64,000 bases of DNA, taken from NCBI GenBank assembly GCA_910576345.1, contig CAJTIT010000005.1:1-64000 (forward strand). The letters run 5' to 3'. The translations under genes and the position numbers were made by a program. Shown here in pieces: positions 30,193 through 38,309 of the stretch. This DNA is from Erysipelotrichales bacterium. Lineage in GTDB: Bacteria; Bacillota_I; Bacilli_A; Erysipelotrichales; Erysipelotrichaceae. Positions within the stretch are counted from its first letter, which is position 1, and each line of letters begins with the position of its first letter. Below the pieces are notes generated by a model, which did no database searches, was not told the origin of the DNA, and worked only from the letters and a program-made list of their open reading frames with translations.

Positions 30193-30614
30193 ATGTTGCA
30201 GAGTTTGAAGAAAAGTTAGGTATCGGTGCAGAAAGTGGGGATTACCGTATTATCGAAAAGGTACTGCCCTTTGCTGATGAAGTCCACGAACATACAAGCA
30301 TGTACCAGCTCAACGAATTAGATTTTATGTATCGCCAGCTTTCAAGCGATATGCAGGAAGAATACGTATCACTACTTACGGTGTTTGAGAATTTAGAAGC
30401 ACTTTATATTTGCAGGAACGTGATTACGGTTTATCCCGACTGCAAAAGCATGATTGATGTTGCAAGGCAAAAGCTGATGAACGACCCGATATTTAAGCAT
30501 TTATCCGAGGACTGTCAAGAATACTACTTTGACTTTGAAGCCTACGCTTCTCACTTGTTGGAAAATAGACGCTATCTTGTAACAGAGCATAGTGTATTTG
30601 AACTGCCAGAGTAG
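30111..30614 (+). CDS. ArdA-family antirestriction protein, copy 1
   Basis: A very acidic 167-residue protein of the ArdA family, DNA mimics that block type I restriction enzymes when the element enters a new cell. Typical features are the N-terminal domain with ISYWFDLPIDVAEFEEKLGI and the C-terminal segment QEYYFDFEAYASHLLE. A GTGAGGAAC site lies inside the previous gene. A second ardA follows after 17 bases and shares the FDFEAYA/IDYEAYG landmark, but overall the two differ clearly. Confidence 0.82.
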   Translation: MQETRVLVETRGTTGEETISYWFDLPIDVAEFEEKLGIGAESGDYRIIEKVLPFADEVHEHTSMYQLNELDFMYRQLSSDMQEEYVSLLTVFENLEALYICRNVITVYPDCKSMIDVARQKLMNDPIFKHLSEDCQEYYFDFEAYASHLLENRRYLVTEHSVFELPE

Positions 30615-30631
30615 GAAATGAGGTGGTGCTT

Positions 30632-31135
30632 ATGATTGATGATATGGCGGTTTATATTGCTAATCTTGGCAAATACAATGAGGGCTATTTAGTCGGTGCT
30701 TGGTTCACGTTTCCTATTGACGAGGAAGATGTGAAAGAAAAAATCGGCTTAAATGAACAATATGAGGAATATGCTATCCATGATACCGACAACTTCCCTA
30801 TTGCGATTGGAGAGTATGTTTCCATTGAAGAACTCAATGAAATGTATGAAATGATAGAGGAACTTCCCGACTATATCGTAGAGTGTCTGGACGAATTTAT
30901 CAGCCACTACGGGACGCTGGAAGAAGTCGTGGAACACAAGGACGATATTTATTATTATCCCGACTGTGAAACCATGACAGACGTTGCCTATTACTACATA
31001 GACGAATTGCAGGCACTAGGGGATATTCCACCCAGCTTACAGAACTACATTGACTATGAAGCCTATGGGCGAGATTTGGATATGGGTGGTTGCTTTATTG
31101 AAACAAGCCGAGGTATGTGCGAGATACCATACTAA
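30632..31135 (+). CDS. ArdA-family antirestriction protein, copy 2 (Orf18-like)
   Basis: A 167-residue, strongly acidic protein matching Tn916 Orf18/ArdA: MIDDMAVYIANLGKYNEGYLVGAWF at the start, a run rich in Glu and Asp in the middle, and QNYIDYEAYGRDLDMGG near the end. The ATG at 30632 has a GAGGTGG site six bases away. It acts in the recipient cytoplasm as a DNA mimic against type I restriction. Having two divergent copies may widen the range of restriction systems escaped. Confidence 0.88.
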   Translation: MIDDMAVYIANLGKYNEGYLVGAWFTFPIDEEDVKEKIGLNEQYEEYAIHDTDNFPIAIGEYVSIEELNEMYEMIEELPDYIVECLDEFISHYGTLEEVVEHKDDIYYYPDCETMTDVAYYYIDELQALGDIPPSLQNYIDYEAYGRDLDMGGCFIETSRGMCEIPY

Positions 31136-31191
31136 CGCTGGAAGATCAGCGACAAGCATTGTTGCTACTGACAGCGTATTTCTCTTTTAAG

Positions 31192-31219
31192 GGACAGTCT
31201 GAAACATGGCTGTCCTTTT
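31192..31219 (+). terminator. Probable terminator after ardA
   Basis: Stem GGACAG/CTGTCC with a 12-base loop followed by TTTT. Modest strength; transfer genes downstream may be read through. Confidence 0.55.
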
Positions 31220-31253
31220 CTATTTAGAAACTTACGAAAGGAGCTGAAAGAAC

Positions 31254-31643
31254 TTGAAAAAGATTAAAAGCTACACGGGTATCTGGAACGTGGAAAAAGT
31301 CTTGTATGCAATCAATGACTTTACTCTCCCGTTTCCCGTTACCTTTACCCAGATAACGTGGTTTGTCATTACGGAGTTTGCTGTCATTCTCTTGGGGGAC
31401 TTACCGCCGTTATCGCTTATCGAGGGGGCATTTTTAAAATACTTCGGTATTCCCGTCGCCCTCACATGGTTTATGAGTCAAAAGACCTTTGACGGCAAGA
31501 AGCCTTACAGCTTCTTGAAATCGCAGATTACATTTGCTTTGCGACCTAAGACTACTTATGCAGGAAAAGCCGTGAAGCTGGAAAAGGAAGTGTTCAGCGA
31601 ACCCGTCACGGCGGTTAGGAGTGTGATGTATGTTCCCGATTAA
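31254..31643 (+). CDS. Conjugation protein Orf17 (TcpE family)
   Basis: A 129-residue membrane protein of the TcpE/Orf17 family, a core part of the Gram-positive conjugation channel that works with the VirB4-like ATPase. Two central hydrophobic helices (FTQITWFVITEFAVILLG and the segment around FLKYFGIPVALTWFM) are followed by a basic cytoplasmic part with the family pattern KPYSFLKSQ and a TYAGKAVK tract. It begins with TTG after an AAAGGAGC site. It overlaps orf16 by 14 bases. Confidence 0.85.
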   Translation: MKKIKSYTGIWNVEKVLYAINDFTLPFPVTFTQITWFVITEFAVILLGDLPPLSLIEGAFLKYFGIPVALTWFMSQKTFDGKKPYSFLKSQITFALRPKTTYAGKAVKLEKEVFSEPVTAVRSVMYVPD

Positions 31644-32409
31644 ATATATCGATAACAACCTTGTCTGGAACAAGGACAATGAGGTATTCGCCTATTATGA
31701 GCTGATACCGTATAACTATTCTTTTCTGTCAGCGGAACAGAAATTTATCGTCCATGACAGCTTTCGCCAGCTTATCGCACAGTCCCGTGAGGGAAAGATA
31801 CAAGCCTTGCAGATAGCGACGGAAAGCTCCGTAAGAAGCATACAGGAGCAGTCAAAAAGATTAGTGACGGGGCGACTTCGTGATGTAGCGATACAGAAGA
31901 TAGATGAACAGACGGAAGCGTTAGTAAGCATGATTGGGGACAATCAAGTAGACTACCGCTTTTTTATCGGCTTCAAGCTCATTGTGACAGAGGAAAAGGT
32001 CAGTCTGGACAGCATGAAGAAATCAGCGTTTATGACATTTAAAGAGTTCTTGAATGAGGTCAACCATACGCTGATGAATGACTTTATCTCCATGCCAGAT
32101 GATGAAATCAACCGCTACATGAAAATGGAGAAACTGCTGGAAAATAAAATCTCCCGCCGTTTCAAGTTCCGACGCTTGGACAAGAACGACTTCGGCTATC
32201 TTATCGAGCATATCTACGGCAGGGACGGCGTGGCGTATGAGGACTACGAGTATTCGCTTCCAAAGAAGAAGCTGAAAAAGGCAACGCTTATCAAGCAGTA
32301 CGACCTTATCCGTCCGACCCGCTGTCTGATAGATGTAGGACGGATTTTGCGGACATTCAAAATAAAAAAGAATGTGGAGGTAACAGACAATGGCAAAGAC
32401 GATTTTTGA
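31630..32409 (+). pseudogene. orf16 (VirB4-like ATPase), 5' fragment
   Basis: This is the N-terminal 234 codons of Tn916-type Orf16, the conjugation ATPase. It reads MFPIKYIDNNLVWNKDNEV to LIRPTRCLI, and at 32332 the frame enters the nested element and ends after 25 foreign codons. The 3' part resumes at 42912. Joining 31630-32333 to 42912-44655 gives 2448 bases, 815 codons plus stop, with the junction reading LIEESQRYLRLEHED; I recall about 815 residues for Tn916 Orf16. The gene is thus interrupted but not otherwise damaged, and would be whole again after excision. The fragment alone lacks both Walker motifs. Confidence 0.93.
32332..32355 (+). repeat. Left end of nested element: GA core and inverted repeat
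   Basis: GA at 32332-32333 followed, 13 bases from the start of the core, by TTTTGCGGACA. The right end has the reverse complement at the mirrored distance. Confidence 0.8.
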
Positions 32410-32764
32410 GGAACTGGGCGGCAAATACAAGCGGCAAGGAGATTACTTAATACCATGCTTGACTGTATCCACCGAAGAAGAACAGCCGATAGGCACATGG
32501 GGACAGCGGCATCTGGACTATCTGAAGCAGTACCGCAAGGTTACATACACCAATCTTCTTACAAGCGGCAAGCTGAATACATACCTTGCCGACATTGACA
32601 GACAGGCGCAGGAACGCTTTGAAAGGCTCATAGAGGGCATGAAACAGGCGCAGGGCATAACGGAACGCCTAAAGGAAGAAAACGCCTTAGAATGGACAGG
32701 GCGGCTCAATAACATAAGGGCGTATGCGAGAGAGATTGTGAATAGGGAAATTATCTACGCATAA
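32390..32764 (+). CDS. tnpV: Transposon-encoded protein TnpV
   Basis: A 124-residue protein typical of Tn4451-like elements, with the strongly conserved opening MAKTIFEELGGKYKRQGDYLIPCL and the tract GQRHLDYLKQYRKVTYTNLL. No biochemical function is established; it is a reliable marker of this transposon family, usually encoded at an end. A GGAGG site precedes the ATG inside the overlapping end of the truncated orf16 frame. The C-terminal part is helical and charged. Confidence 0.88.
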   Translation: MAKTIFEELGGKYKRQGDYLIPCLTVSTEEEQPIGTWGQRHLDYLKQYRKVTYTNLLTSGKLNTYLADIDRQAQERFERLIEGMKQAQGITERLKEENALEWTGRLNNIRAYAREIVNREIIYA

Positions 32765-32844
32765 TAGAATGGCGATGGAGTATAAGAAGCTCTATCGCCT
32801 TTTTATAACAAGGTTATAGTAAATGGTGTAGCATGAGATAGTCC

Positions 32845-32888
32845 TTGACTTAACTAATCTAATTTGTTAAAATATAAATCTGATTTAT
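32845..32888 (+). promoter_or_regulatory. tetR promoter with palindromic operator
   Basis: TTGACT at 32845-32850, a 17-bp spacer and TAAAAT at 32868-32873 form a good promoter. The perfect palindrome ATAAATC-T-GATTTAT (32874-32888) sits at the expected transcription start. This is a likely autoregulatory operator for the TetR protein encoded next. Confidence 0.65.
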
Positions 32889-32906
32889 TATGTGGGAGGT
32901 GCTATT

Positions 32907-33479
32907 TTGCCTAAAACAAAAATAGATAAAGAATTGGTTATCAAAGAAGCTGCATATATAGCGAATAAAATGGGCATAGAAAATCTTTCGTTGAAAACAC
33001 TCGCAGCACAATTAGGTGTTAAGTCACCATCACTTTATAATCATGTTGATGGACTTGATGACCTAAAACAGCAGATTATGCTTTATGGGTGGAAGGAAAT
33101 GGAAGATAGAATTATCCAAGCTGTAATAGGACTTACTGGATATGATGCAATTAGAGCTATGTGCCATGCTTTTCATAAGTATGCAACAGAAAACCAAGGA
33201 GTTTTCAGTGCTATGCTTTGGTACAACCAATTTGAAAATGAACAGACCAGAGAAGTAACTTCAAAGATGTTTTCGGTATTCTTCAAAATAACTAAATCAC
33301 TGAATATTTCGCAAGATAATTGCTCTCACTTAGTTAGAATGTTTAGAGGGTTTTTAGAGGGATTTGCATTACTTGAAAATCATCGTGCCTTTGGAAATGT
33401 ACAGTCAATAGAAGATAGTTTTAATTTGTCAATAGATATTTTGATTGAAGGGATGAAAAAAATAGAGGAGAAATGGTAG
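32907..33479 (+). CDS. TetR-family transcriptional regulator
   Basis: A 190-residue TetR-type repressor. The N-terminal helix-turn-helix is clear (ENLSLKTLAAQLGVKSPSLYNHVDGLDDL), and the rest is a helical ligand and dimer domain (WHG-like, with FHKYATENQGVFSAML). Translation most likely starts at TTG 32907, six bases after a GGGAGGT site; the in-frame GTG at 32892 lies before that site. It leads the cargo block with the serine hydrolase 24 bases downstream, which is the likely regulated gene. The ligand is unknown. Confidence 0.8.
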   Translation: MPKTKIDKELVIKEAAYIANKMGIENLSLKTLAAQLGVKSPSLYNHVDGLDDLKQQIMLYGWKEMEDRIIQAVIGLTGYDAIRAMCHAFHKYATENQGVFSAMLWYNQFENEQTREVTSKMFSVFFKITKSLNISQDNCSHLVRMFRGFLEGFALLENHRAFGNVQSIEDSFNLSIDILIEGMKKIEEKW

Positions 33480-33503
33480 CATAATGGCATATCAGCAAAA
33501 AAT

Positions 33504-35057
33504 ATGAAAAGAAAAATTAAAAAAGCTATTTGCGTAATGATATTATTGGCTTATGCAATCACATTTGGAAATAATACAGCTTTGGCAAACACAAATGTAA
33601 AATATGATAATATTGACAACCAATTAAAGAGGGAACTGGATGAATTACATATCCCGGGAATGGCAGTTGCCATTGTAGATTCAAAAGAAGTTCTGCTTGC
33701 TGAAACTTATGGAAATTGTAAAAGCATAGATACACCTTTTATTATAGGGTCTGTAAGCAAATCATTTACTGCGTTAGCCATTATGCGGCTTGTGGAAGAA
33801 GATAAAATTGATTTAGACGAAAAAATTTCGGCTTATATTGCCCCCTCAGCTTATTTTATAAATGAATCAGATGGAAATAAAATCACGGTAAGACAGCTTT
33901 TGAACCAGACAGGCGGCTTAGGCACATATCAGCGTTTTGGCAATGCAAAAATAACAGAGAGTTACGGTCAGCACCAATATGCAAATATCAATTATGGCTT
34001 GTTGGGTGAGATTATAGAAGCAGTCAGTGGAGTTAGTTATTCTGAGTATATGAATAAAAAAATTTTTCTGCCGCTACATATGGAACACACGGCGGCGACA
34101 TTTGAACAAAGTAAAGAAAATGGATTAATCAGAGGGTATCGAAATTATTTTGGGTTTCCGATTGCAGGGGAGCCAGACTATCCCGATGAACATTCGTGGT
34201 CTACCGTTCCAGCAGGTTATTTGAGTTCCAGCGTATCAGATATGGCAAAGTATTTGCAGATGTATCTAAACGGGGGAATGGGGATTATCAGTCAAGACAG
34301 CTTAAACACTATGTTTTATGAGAATGTATATGTAGATGATAATACGCCCTATTATTACGGAATGGGATGGACTTTGACAGAAGAATATACAGAGCCTGTA
34401 TTGGGGCATTCTGGATTGGTTGAGAATTATATTTCAAATATGTTGTTGCTACCAGAAAGCGGATTAGGAATCGTCATTCTTATTAATATGAATGACTATC
34501 TGGTTACCAATCAGTTAGCAGATATTATAAGCAAAAATGTGATATTTGCTATTTTGGGTAAAGAGCAATATAAAATATCTGGCAACCCATATATTGTAAG
34601 GCATTTGTTGCTGAATGTGGCATATTTTGCGTTATTAACAACAGCAGTATATCCAATAGCAACAATAAAAAAATGGAAGAAAAAGAAACGGACAAAACCG
34701 TTGACCGCTTTTGATATTATAAGACATGGTATATTACCGCTACTTTTACTTTGCTTGCCCGAAATGATTGGTGTTCCAATATGGGTGATATGGTATTTTG
34801 TAAAAGACGTATGTGTTGTTTTGTTGGTAAGTTCAAGTTTGCTTTTTTCAGTAGGATTATACAAGATATTTTATAGGATACATTGGAGGATGAAAATGGA
34901 AAAATTTGAATGGATACGTTGTCCCGTATGTGGAAATAAAACTCGAAACAGGATAAAAGAAGATACAGAACTGAAGAATTTCCCCCTTTACTGCCCGAAA
35001 TGTAAACATGAAAGTTTGATAGAAGTAAAGGATTTGCAAATAACCGTTATCAAGTAA
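33504..35057 (+). CDS. Membrane serine hydrolase (beta-lactamase/PBP4*-like) fused to Cys-rich KTR domain
   Basis: An exported class C beta-lactamase-like protein. A signal peptide (about 1-29) precedes the penicillin-binding fold with the serine motif SVSK (IIGSVSKSFTALAIM), the YxN motif in HQYANINYG and HSG in place of KTG (LGHSGLVENY). Three membrane helices follow (about 365-455). The last 55 residues, after MKMEKFEW, form a zinc-ribbon-like piece with CPVCGNKTR and YCPKCKHESL that matches the Cys-rich KTR protein normally encoded as a separate small gene in conjugative transposons. A GGAGG site and ATG codons occur inside the frame exactly there, so the small protein may also be made on its own. 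The enzyme may be a peptidase or esterase acting outside the cell; beta-lactam resistance is not implied. Confidence 0.8.
   Translation: MKRKIKKAICVMILLAYAITFGNNTALANTNVKYDNIDNQLKRELDELHIPGMAVAIVDSKEVLLAETYGNCKSIDTPFIIGSVSKSFTALAIMRLVEEDKIDLDEKISAYIAPSAYFINESDGNKITVRQLLNQTGGLGTYQRFGNAKITESYGQHQYANINYGLLGEIIEAVSGVSYSEYMNKKIFLPLHMEHTAATFEQSKENGLIRGYRNYFGFPIAGEPDYPDEHSWSTVPAGYLSSSVSDMAKYLQMYLNGGMGIISQDSLNTMFYENVYVDDNTPYYYGMGWTLTEEYTEPVLGHSGLVENYISNMLLLPESGLGIVILINMNDYLVTNQLADIISKNVIFAILGKEQYKISGNPYIVRHLLLNVAYFALLTTAVYPIATIKKWKKKKRTKPLTAFDIIRHGILPLLLLCLPEMIGVPIWVIWYFVKDVCVVLLVSSSLLFSVGLYKIFYRIHWRMKMEKFEWIRCPVCGNKTRNRIKEDTELKNFPLYCPKCKHESLIEVKDLQITVIK
34896..35057 (+). CDS. Possible internal start: Cys-rich KTR protein
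   Basis: In frame with the upstream serine hydrolase, GGAGG (34885-34889) is followed six bases later by ATG at 34896. The resulting 53-residue product MEKFEWIRCPVCGNKTR...CPKCKHESL is almost a full-length Cys-rich KTR protein with two CPxC pairs, probably zinc-binding. Whether it is made separately or only as the tail of the fusion cannot be told from sequence. Confidence 0.45.
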   Translation: MEKFEWIRCPVCGNKTRNRIKEDTELKNFPLYCPKCKHESLIEVKDLQITVIK

Positions 35058-35081
35058 TTGGATACTAAGTGAAGCTGAAGA

Positions 35082-35582
35082 ATGAAATCAAAAACAGAAA
35101 GGTTAGAAAATGATATGGAAAGTAATATTCTTGAATTTGAATGTGTAGGGTTAAATGATGGTGGAAAATTCCCTATTGAGAATACAGGCAGAGGGCAAGA
35201 TATTTCACCAGAATTTATCATTCGGAATCTAAATACAAATGCAGTTACTTTGATGATTACGCTTGAGGACTTGAGCCATCCGATAAAAGGATTTACGCAT
35301 TGGATTATTTGGAATATTCCTGCAACAGATAAAATTATAAAAGCAATTCCGTCAGGGAAATCAATATCTTCATTACAAGGTGCGATACAAGGAATTGGGT
35401 ATGGCTTTCATTGTTATGCAGGACCGAAACCGCCTAAAGGAAAATCTCACAAGTATTGCTTTACTGTTTATGTATTAGATTGTAAACTTGATTTGTCCCC
35501 CTTTTCTTTCAAACGAAAAGTTTTGAGTAAGGCTAATCGCCATATTATTCAGAAAGGAAGAATTTATGGGTATTTTGAATAA
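35082..35582 (+). CDS. PEBP-family (YbhB/YbcL, Raf kinase inhibitor-like) protein
   Basis: A 166-residue member of the phosphatidylethanolamine-binding protein family. The diagnostic run is DISPEFIIRN (ligand-pocket DxSP), MITLEDLSHPIKGFTHWIIWNIPA with the conserved HW, and GYGFHCYAGPKPPKGKSHKYCFTVYVLD. No signal peptide is visible, so it is probably cytoplasmic. A start at ATG 35115 (MESNILEF) would fit the family equally well. It lies 24 bases after the serine hydrolase gene and is probably co-transcribed. Bacterial PEBP roles are unclear, so I give no function. Confidence 0.82.
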   Translation: MKSKTERLENDMESNILEFECVGLNDGGKFPIENTGRGQDISPEFIIRNLNTNAVTLMITLEDLSHPIKGFTHWIIWNIPATDKIIKAIPSGKSISSLQGAIQGIGYGFHCYAGPKPPKGKSHKYCFTVYVLDCKLDLSPFSFKRKVLSKANRHIIQKGRIYGYFE

Positions 35583-36119
35583 ATAAGCATGGAATACGTT
35601 GATAAAAGAGCCAGACGCAAAGACGCAGAGCCGATGAACAAGTGAGTAGTCACAGTTCATTGGCTCTACTTTATTTCATAAGGTTTTAAGGCAAACGCCC
35701 ACCATATAAAAAAACGGCGTGTGGTGGGCGGTATTGCTATGCCCGAAAAGACTTAACAGACACTCTCCAAACCTGTTTTAAAGTTTGGAGGTTTTTTTAT
35801 GTCCTTTTTTCGGGCAGTAATCTATCTGCTTATGAAAGGCAGAGTTGACTTATACATAGCATGTCGGGGAATGGCAGGAAGCCAGTTAAAAAAATCCCTG
35901 CCCATGCAACGCTACTTCTCACCATGAAACCAGAAGTAGAATCTCCACTTAACAGAATATGTATCTCCTATAACCGTAGAGGTCACAGAACCTTTGCGGT
36001 TTTTCTTTTGTCGTTTTTTATCGGAATATGCCGCAGGGCTGTTTCCGCTGTTAGCTGTCGTTCGCCACCTCTCCATCTGGATTTTACATTTTCAAAATTC
36101 AGATTGGAGGAAATAAGAA
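35583..36119 (+). other. Noncoding interval in nested element with hairpin and terminator
   Basis: No convincing gene. It holds a 9-bp stem CGCCCACCA/TGGTGGGCG (35696-35704 with 35722-35730), a strong terminator (next entry), and downstream a GC-richer stretch that two short frames cross (from 35800 and 35861) without good ribosome binding sites or recognizable domains. The stretch just before 36120 ends in the GGAGG site of the sigma-like gene. It could hold the promoter of the mobilization genes. Confidence 0.5.
35765..35798 (+). terminator. Strong Rho-independent terminator
   Basis: Perfect 8-bp stem CTCCAAAC/GTTTGGAG followed by GTTTTTTT. It separates the cargo block from the mobilization genes of the nested element. 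Confidence 0.85.
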
Positions 36120-36563
36120 ATGGCATATAACCACGGACGAGAGGACAGGAAGTGGCGTATCTGGAAAGAAGCCGAGGAAAAGGTGCTGCGGGAGTGCGGC
36201 GTTGATGAAGCGGTCATTGAGCAAATCCGCATTGCGGACAGGGCAGATTTTAATTCTAACAGGCGGTTTTACCGATGGACGAGCGACTTCGGGGAATACC
36301 TTGAGGGAATGGCAGATACAGAACCGCAGGCAGAGCCAGATACCGTTGCGGACTTACTGGACGAGATTGAGGACGAGAAACTGTATCAGGTATTGCTTAC
36401 GGTGGACAAGCATACCCTGCTCATTCTCCTGCTGAAAATGCAGGGGTATTCCACAAGGGAGATTGCGGCGGTGGCAGGGCTTACCGAAAGAGCGGTCTAT
36501 AAACGCCTTGAAAGGCTCCGTAAAAAATTAAAGCCTATTTTATATCCTTTCGGGGAAATTTAA
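36120..36563 (+). CDS. Sigma-70-like regulator, first of pair
   Basis: A 147-residue protein with a sigma region 4-type helix-turn-helix at its end (MQGYSTREIAAVAGLTERAVYKRLERLRKKL). The N-terminal part is acidic and variable (about 60-85). Small sigma-like proteins of this kind are common in Tn4451-like and related mobile elements and are presumed to control element genes. A GGAGGAAATAAGAA leader precedes the ATG. A second sigma-like gene follows after 68 bases. Confidence 0.75.
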   Translation: MAYNHGREDRKWRIWKEAEEKVLRECGVDEAVIEQIRIADRADFNSNRRFYRWTSDFGEYLEGMADTEPQAEPDTVADLLDEIEDEKLYQVLLTVDKHTLLILLLKMQGYSTREIAAVAGLTERAVYKRLERLRKKLKPILYPFGEI

Positions 36564-36631
36564 GCGTCCCCACGGGCTATTGGGTGAGAGGGCAATCCTC
36601 TCACTCAATTTTTTTTTCGGGAGGAAAGGAA

Positions 36632-37105
36632 ATGGCATACGGGGCAAAGACATATACGCTAAAAGAAGAAGCCGCCGAGGGCGGCACAAGGTATTCTATC
36701 AGCTTTAAGGACGGGCAGGGGGAATCTCACGAGTTGGAAGTATCAGAACAGCTCTTTCTTGAATTTCGGCAGATGGAACGGAGGAACAGGAATCTTCAGC
36801 AATGGAATCAGCGGCACAGGGAGTTTAACGAGGTATGGGACGAAACGCTTTACAGACGTGCTTTGCGGGTGCCTAAGACACTTGATGAAAGAATGATTGA
36901 AAAAGAGAGGAATGAAATATTTGCTAAAGCGGTTGCCCGACTGCCAGAGATACAGAGGCGGCGTTTCCTGCTGTACTACGAGTATGATTTCAACTTTTAC
37001 CAAATTGCCGAGATGGAGCATTGCACCGCTTCCGCCATCCAGAAGTCCGTTTCAGTTGCAAGGGAGAAAGTTAAGTCAGAAATGAGGAAGTATCTCCAAC
37101 CTTAA
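36632..37105 (+). CDS. Sigma-70-like regulator, second of pair
   Basis: A 157-residue protein starting MAYGAKTYTLKEEA after a strong GGAGGAAAGGA site; an earlier in-frame start lies upstream of that site and is unlikely. The C-terminal half resembles sigma region 4: RLPEIQRRRFLLYYEYDFNFYQIAEMEHCTASAIQKSVSVAREKVK. The N-terminus is charged and not recognized. It probably works with the preceding gene in regulating the element; targets are unknown. Confidence 0.72.
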   Translation: MAYGAKTYTLKEEAAEGGTRYSISFKDGQGESHELEVSEQLFLEFRQMERRNRNLQQWNQRHREFNEVWDETLYRRALRVPKTLDERMIEKERNEIFAKAVARLPEIQRRRFLLYYEYDFNFYQIAEMEHCTASAIQKSVSVAREKVKSEMRKYLQP

Positions 37106-37213
37106 CTGTTACTGCCCGAAAAAGAAATCCGCTTTTTATCGGCGTGGACTGGCGGCATTACATACTCTCACTTCTTTTTGTGGGAGTAAATCTATTTTAA
37201 GGAGGTCATGCCT

Positions 37214-37300
37214 ATGTGCAACAAAACCAAAGACACCGCCCGAAAGGAGAAATCTCATGCAGAAGTTACAGACAGTCAACGCCGACACGCTCCTTTATGA
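37214..37300 (+). CDS. Possible leader peptide overlapping repA-like gene
   Basis: A 28-codon frame (MCNKTKDTARKEKSHAEV...) has a good AAGGAGG site and overlaps the start of the ATPase gene by 44 bases in another frame. The ATPase's own GAAAGGAG site lies inside it, so it may couple translation. It may not make a functional protein. Confidence 0.35.
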   Translation: MCNKTKDTARKEKSHAEVTDSQRRHAPL

Positions 37301-38309
37301 GCCGCTTGAAAAACCGTCCTTTGTGGTGGACGGTCTGATACCCACAGGCTTAATCCTGTTTTGCGGTTCACAGAAAATCGGCAAGAGCTGGCTCATGTTA
37401 AAACTCTGCCTCTGCGTGTCGCAGGGAATCCCCTTATGGGATATGCCGACACGGGAGGGCGATGTGCTTTACCTTTGTCTGGAGGACACGTTCTGCCGCA
37501 TACAAGACAGGCTGTTCCGTTTGACGGACGAAGCAAGCGGGCGGCTTCACTTTGCGGTGGCAAGCGATAAGCTGTCAGACGGTCTTATCGTGCAGCTAGA
37601 GGATTATTTAAAAGAATATCCAGACAGCAGGCTCATTGTCATTGACACCTTGCAGAAAGTCCGCACCGCTTCCAAAGACAACGCCTATGCCAGCGACTAC
37701 GGGGACATCTCCCTCATCAAAGATTTTGCCGACAGGCACTCTCTGGCGGTCATTGTCGTACACCACATCCGAAAGCAGAATGACAGCGACGTGTTCAACA
37801 AAGTGTCTGGCACGACGGGATTGACGGGGAGTGCGGACGCGACCTTTGTTCTGGAACAGGAAAGCCGTGCGTCCAATGCCGCCAAGCTGTATGTGACGGG
37901 CAGGGACACGCCCTATCAGGAGTTCACGCTCCGTTTCCGTGATTGCAGTTGGGAACTGGTGGAGCGGAAAGAGCAGGAACAGATTGAAAGAGAATCCATA
38001 CCAGACATTCTTTTTCGGTTGGTGAAGTTTATGCAGGGCAGGGAGGAATGGTCTGGCACAGCTACCGAGTTATTGGACGCTCTGGGGGAAACGGAAACAG
38101 CGGCGAATGTCTTGACAAAGTGGATGAACGAGTACCGCCTTGATTTCCTGCTTGAAAACCATGTCCGCTATGATTTCAGCCGCAGGAGCAGCGGGAGGAT
38201 GATTTCCCTTGCAAGGCAGGAAGATGTGGGGAATGACGGTCATGACGATGATGACGGTGTTTTTGGGATACCCCCGCCACTGTCATCCCTACGGGAGAAC
38301 ACCCCGTAA
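37257..38309 (+). CDS. RepA-like AAA ATPase (hexameric helicase type)
   Basis: A 350-residue RecA/DnaB-fold ATPase of the plasmid RepA type. Walker A is GSQKIGKSWL (about 37-46), followed by LYLCLEDTFCRIQDRL with the catalytic Glu region, Walker B-like DSRLIVIDTLQKVR and the sensor segment SLAVIVVHHIRKQ. The C-terminus is a small winged-helix-like region and an acidic Asp-rich tail. Such proteins help plasmid-like replication or primosome loading, so the circular element may replicate. A GAAAGGAG site precedes the ATG. Confidence 0.82.
   Translation: MQKLQTVNADTLLYEPLEKPSFVVDGLIPTGLILFCGSQKIGKSWLMLKLCLCVSQGIPLWDMPTREGDVLYLCLEDTFCRIQDRLFRLTDEASGRLHFAVASDKLSDGLIVQLEDYLKEYPDSRLIVIDTLQKVRTASKDNAYASDYGDISLIKDFADRHSLAVIVVHHIRKQNDSDVFNKVSGTTGLTGSADATFVLEQESRASNAAKLYVTGRDTPYQEFTLRFRDCSWELVERKEQEQIERESIPDILFRLVKFMQGREEWSGTATELLDALGETETAANVLTKWMNEYRLDFLLENHVRYDFSRRSSGRMISLARQEDVGNDGHDDDDGVFGIPPPLSSLRENTP

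Noticed and set aside
33504-34890. Serine hydrolase as a true beta-lactam resistance gene
   Set aside because: It has HSG instead of KTG and membrane helices; the fold is shared with many peptidases and esterases, so resistance cannot be claimed.
35861-36130. 89-codon frame before the sigma-like gene
   Set aside because: No ribosome binding site, rich in Arg/Ser/Pro/Cys as in out-of-frame translation, and it overlaps the real start of the next gene.
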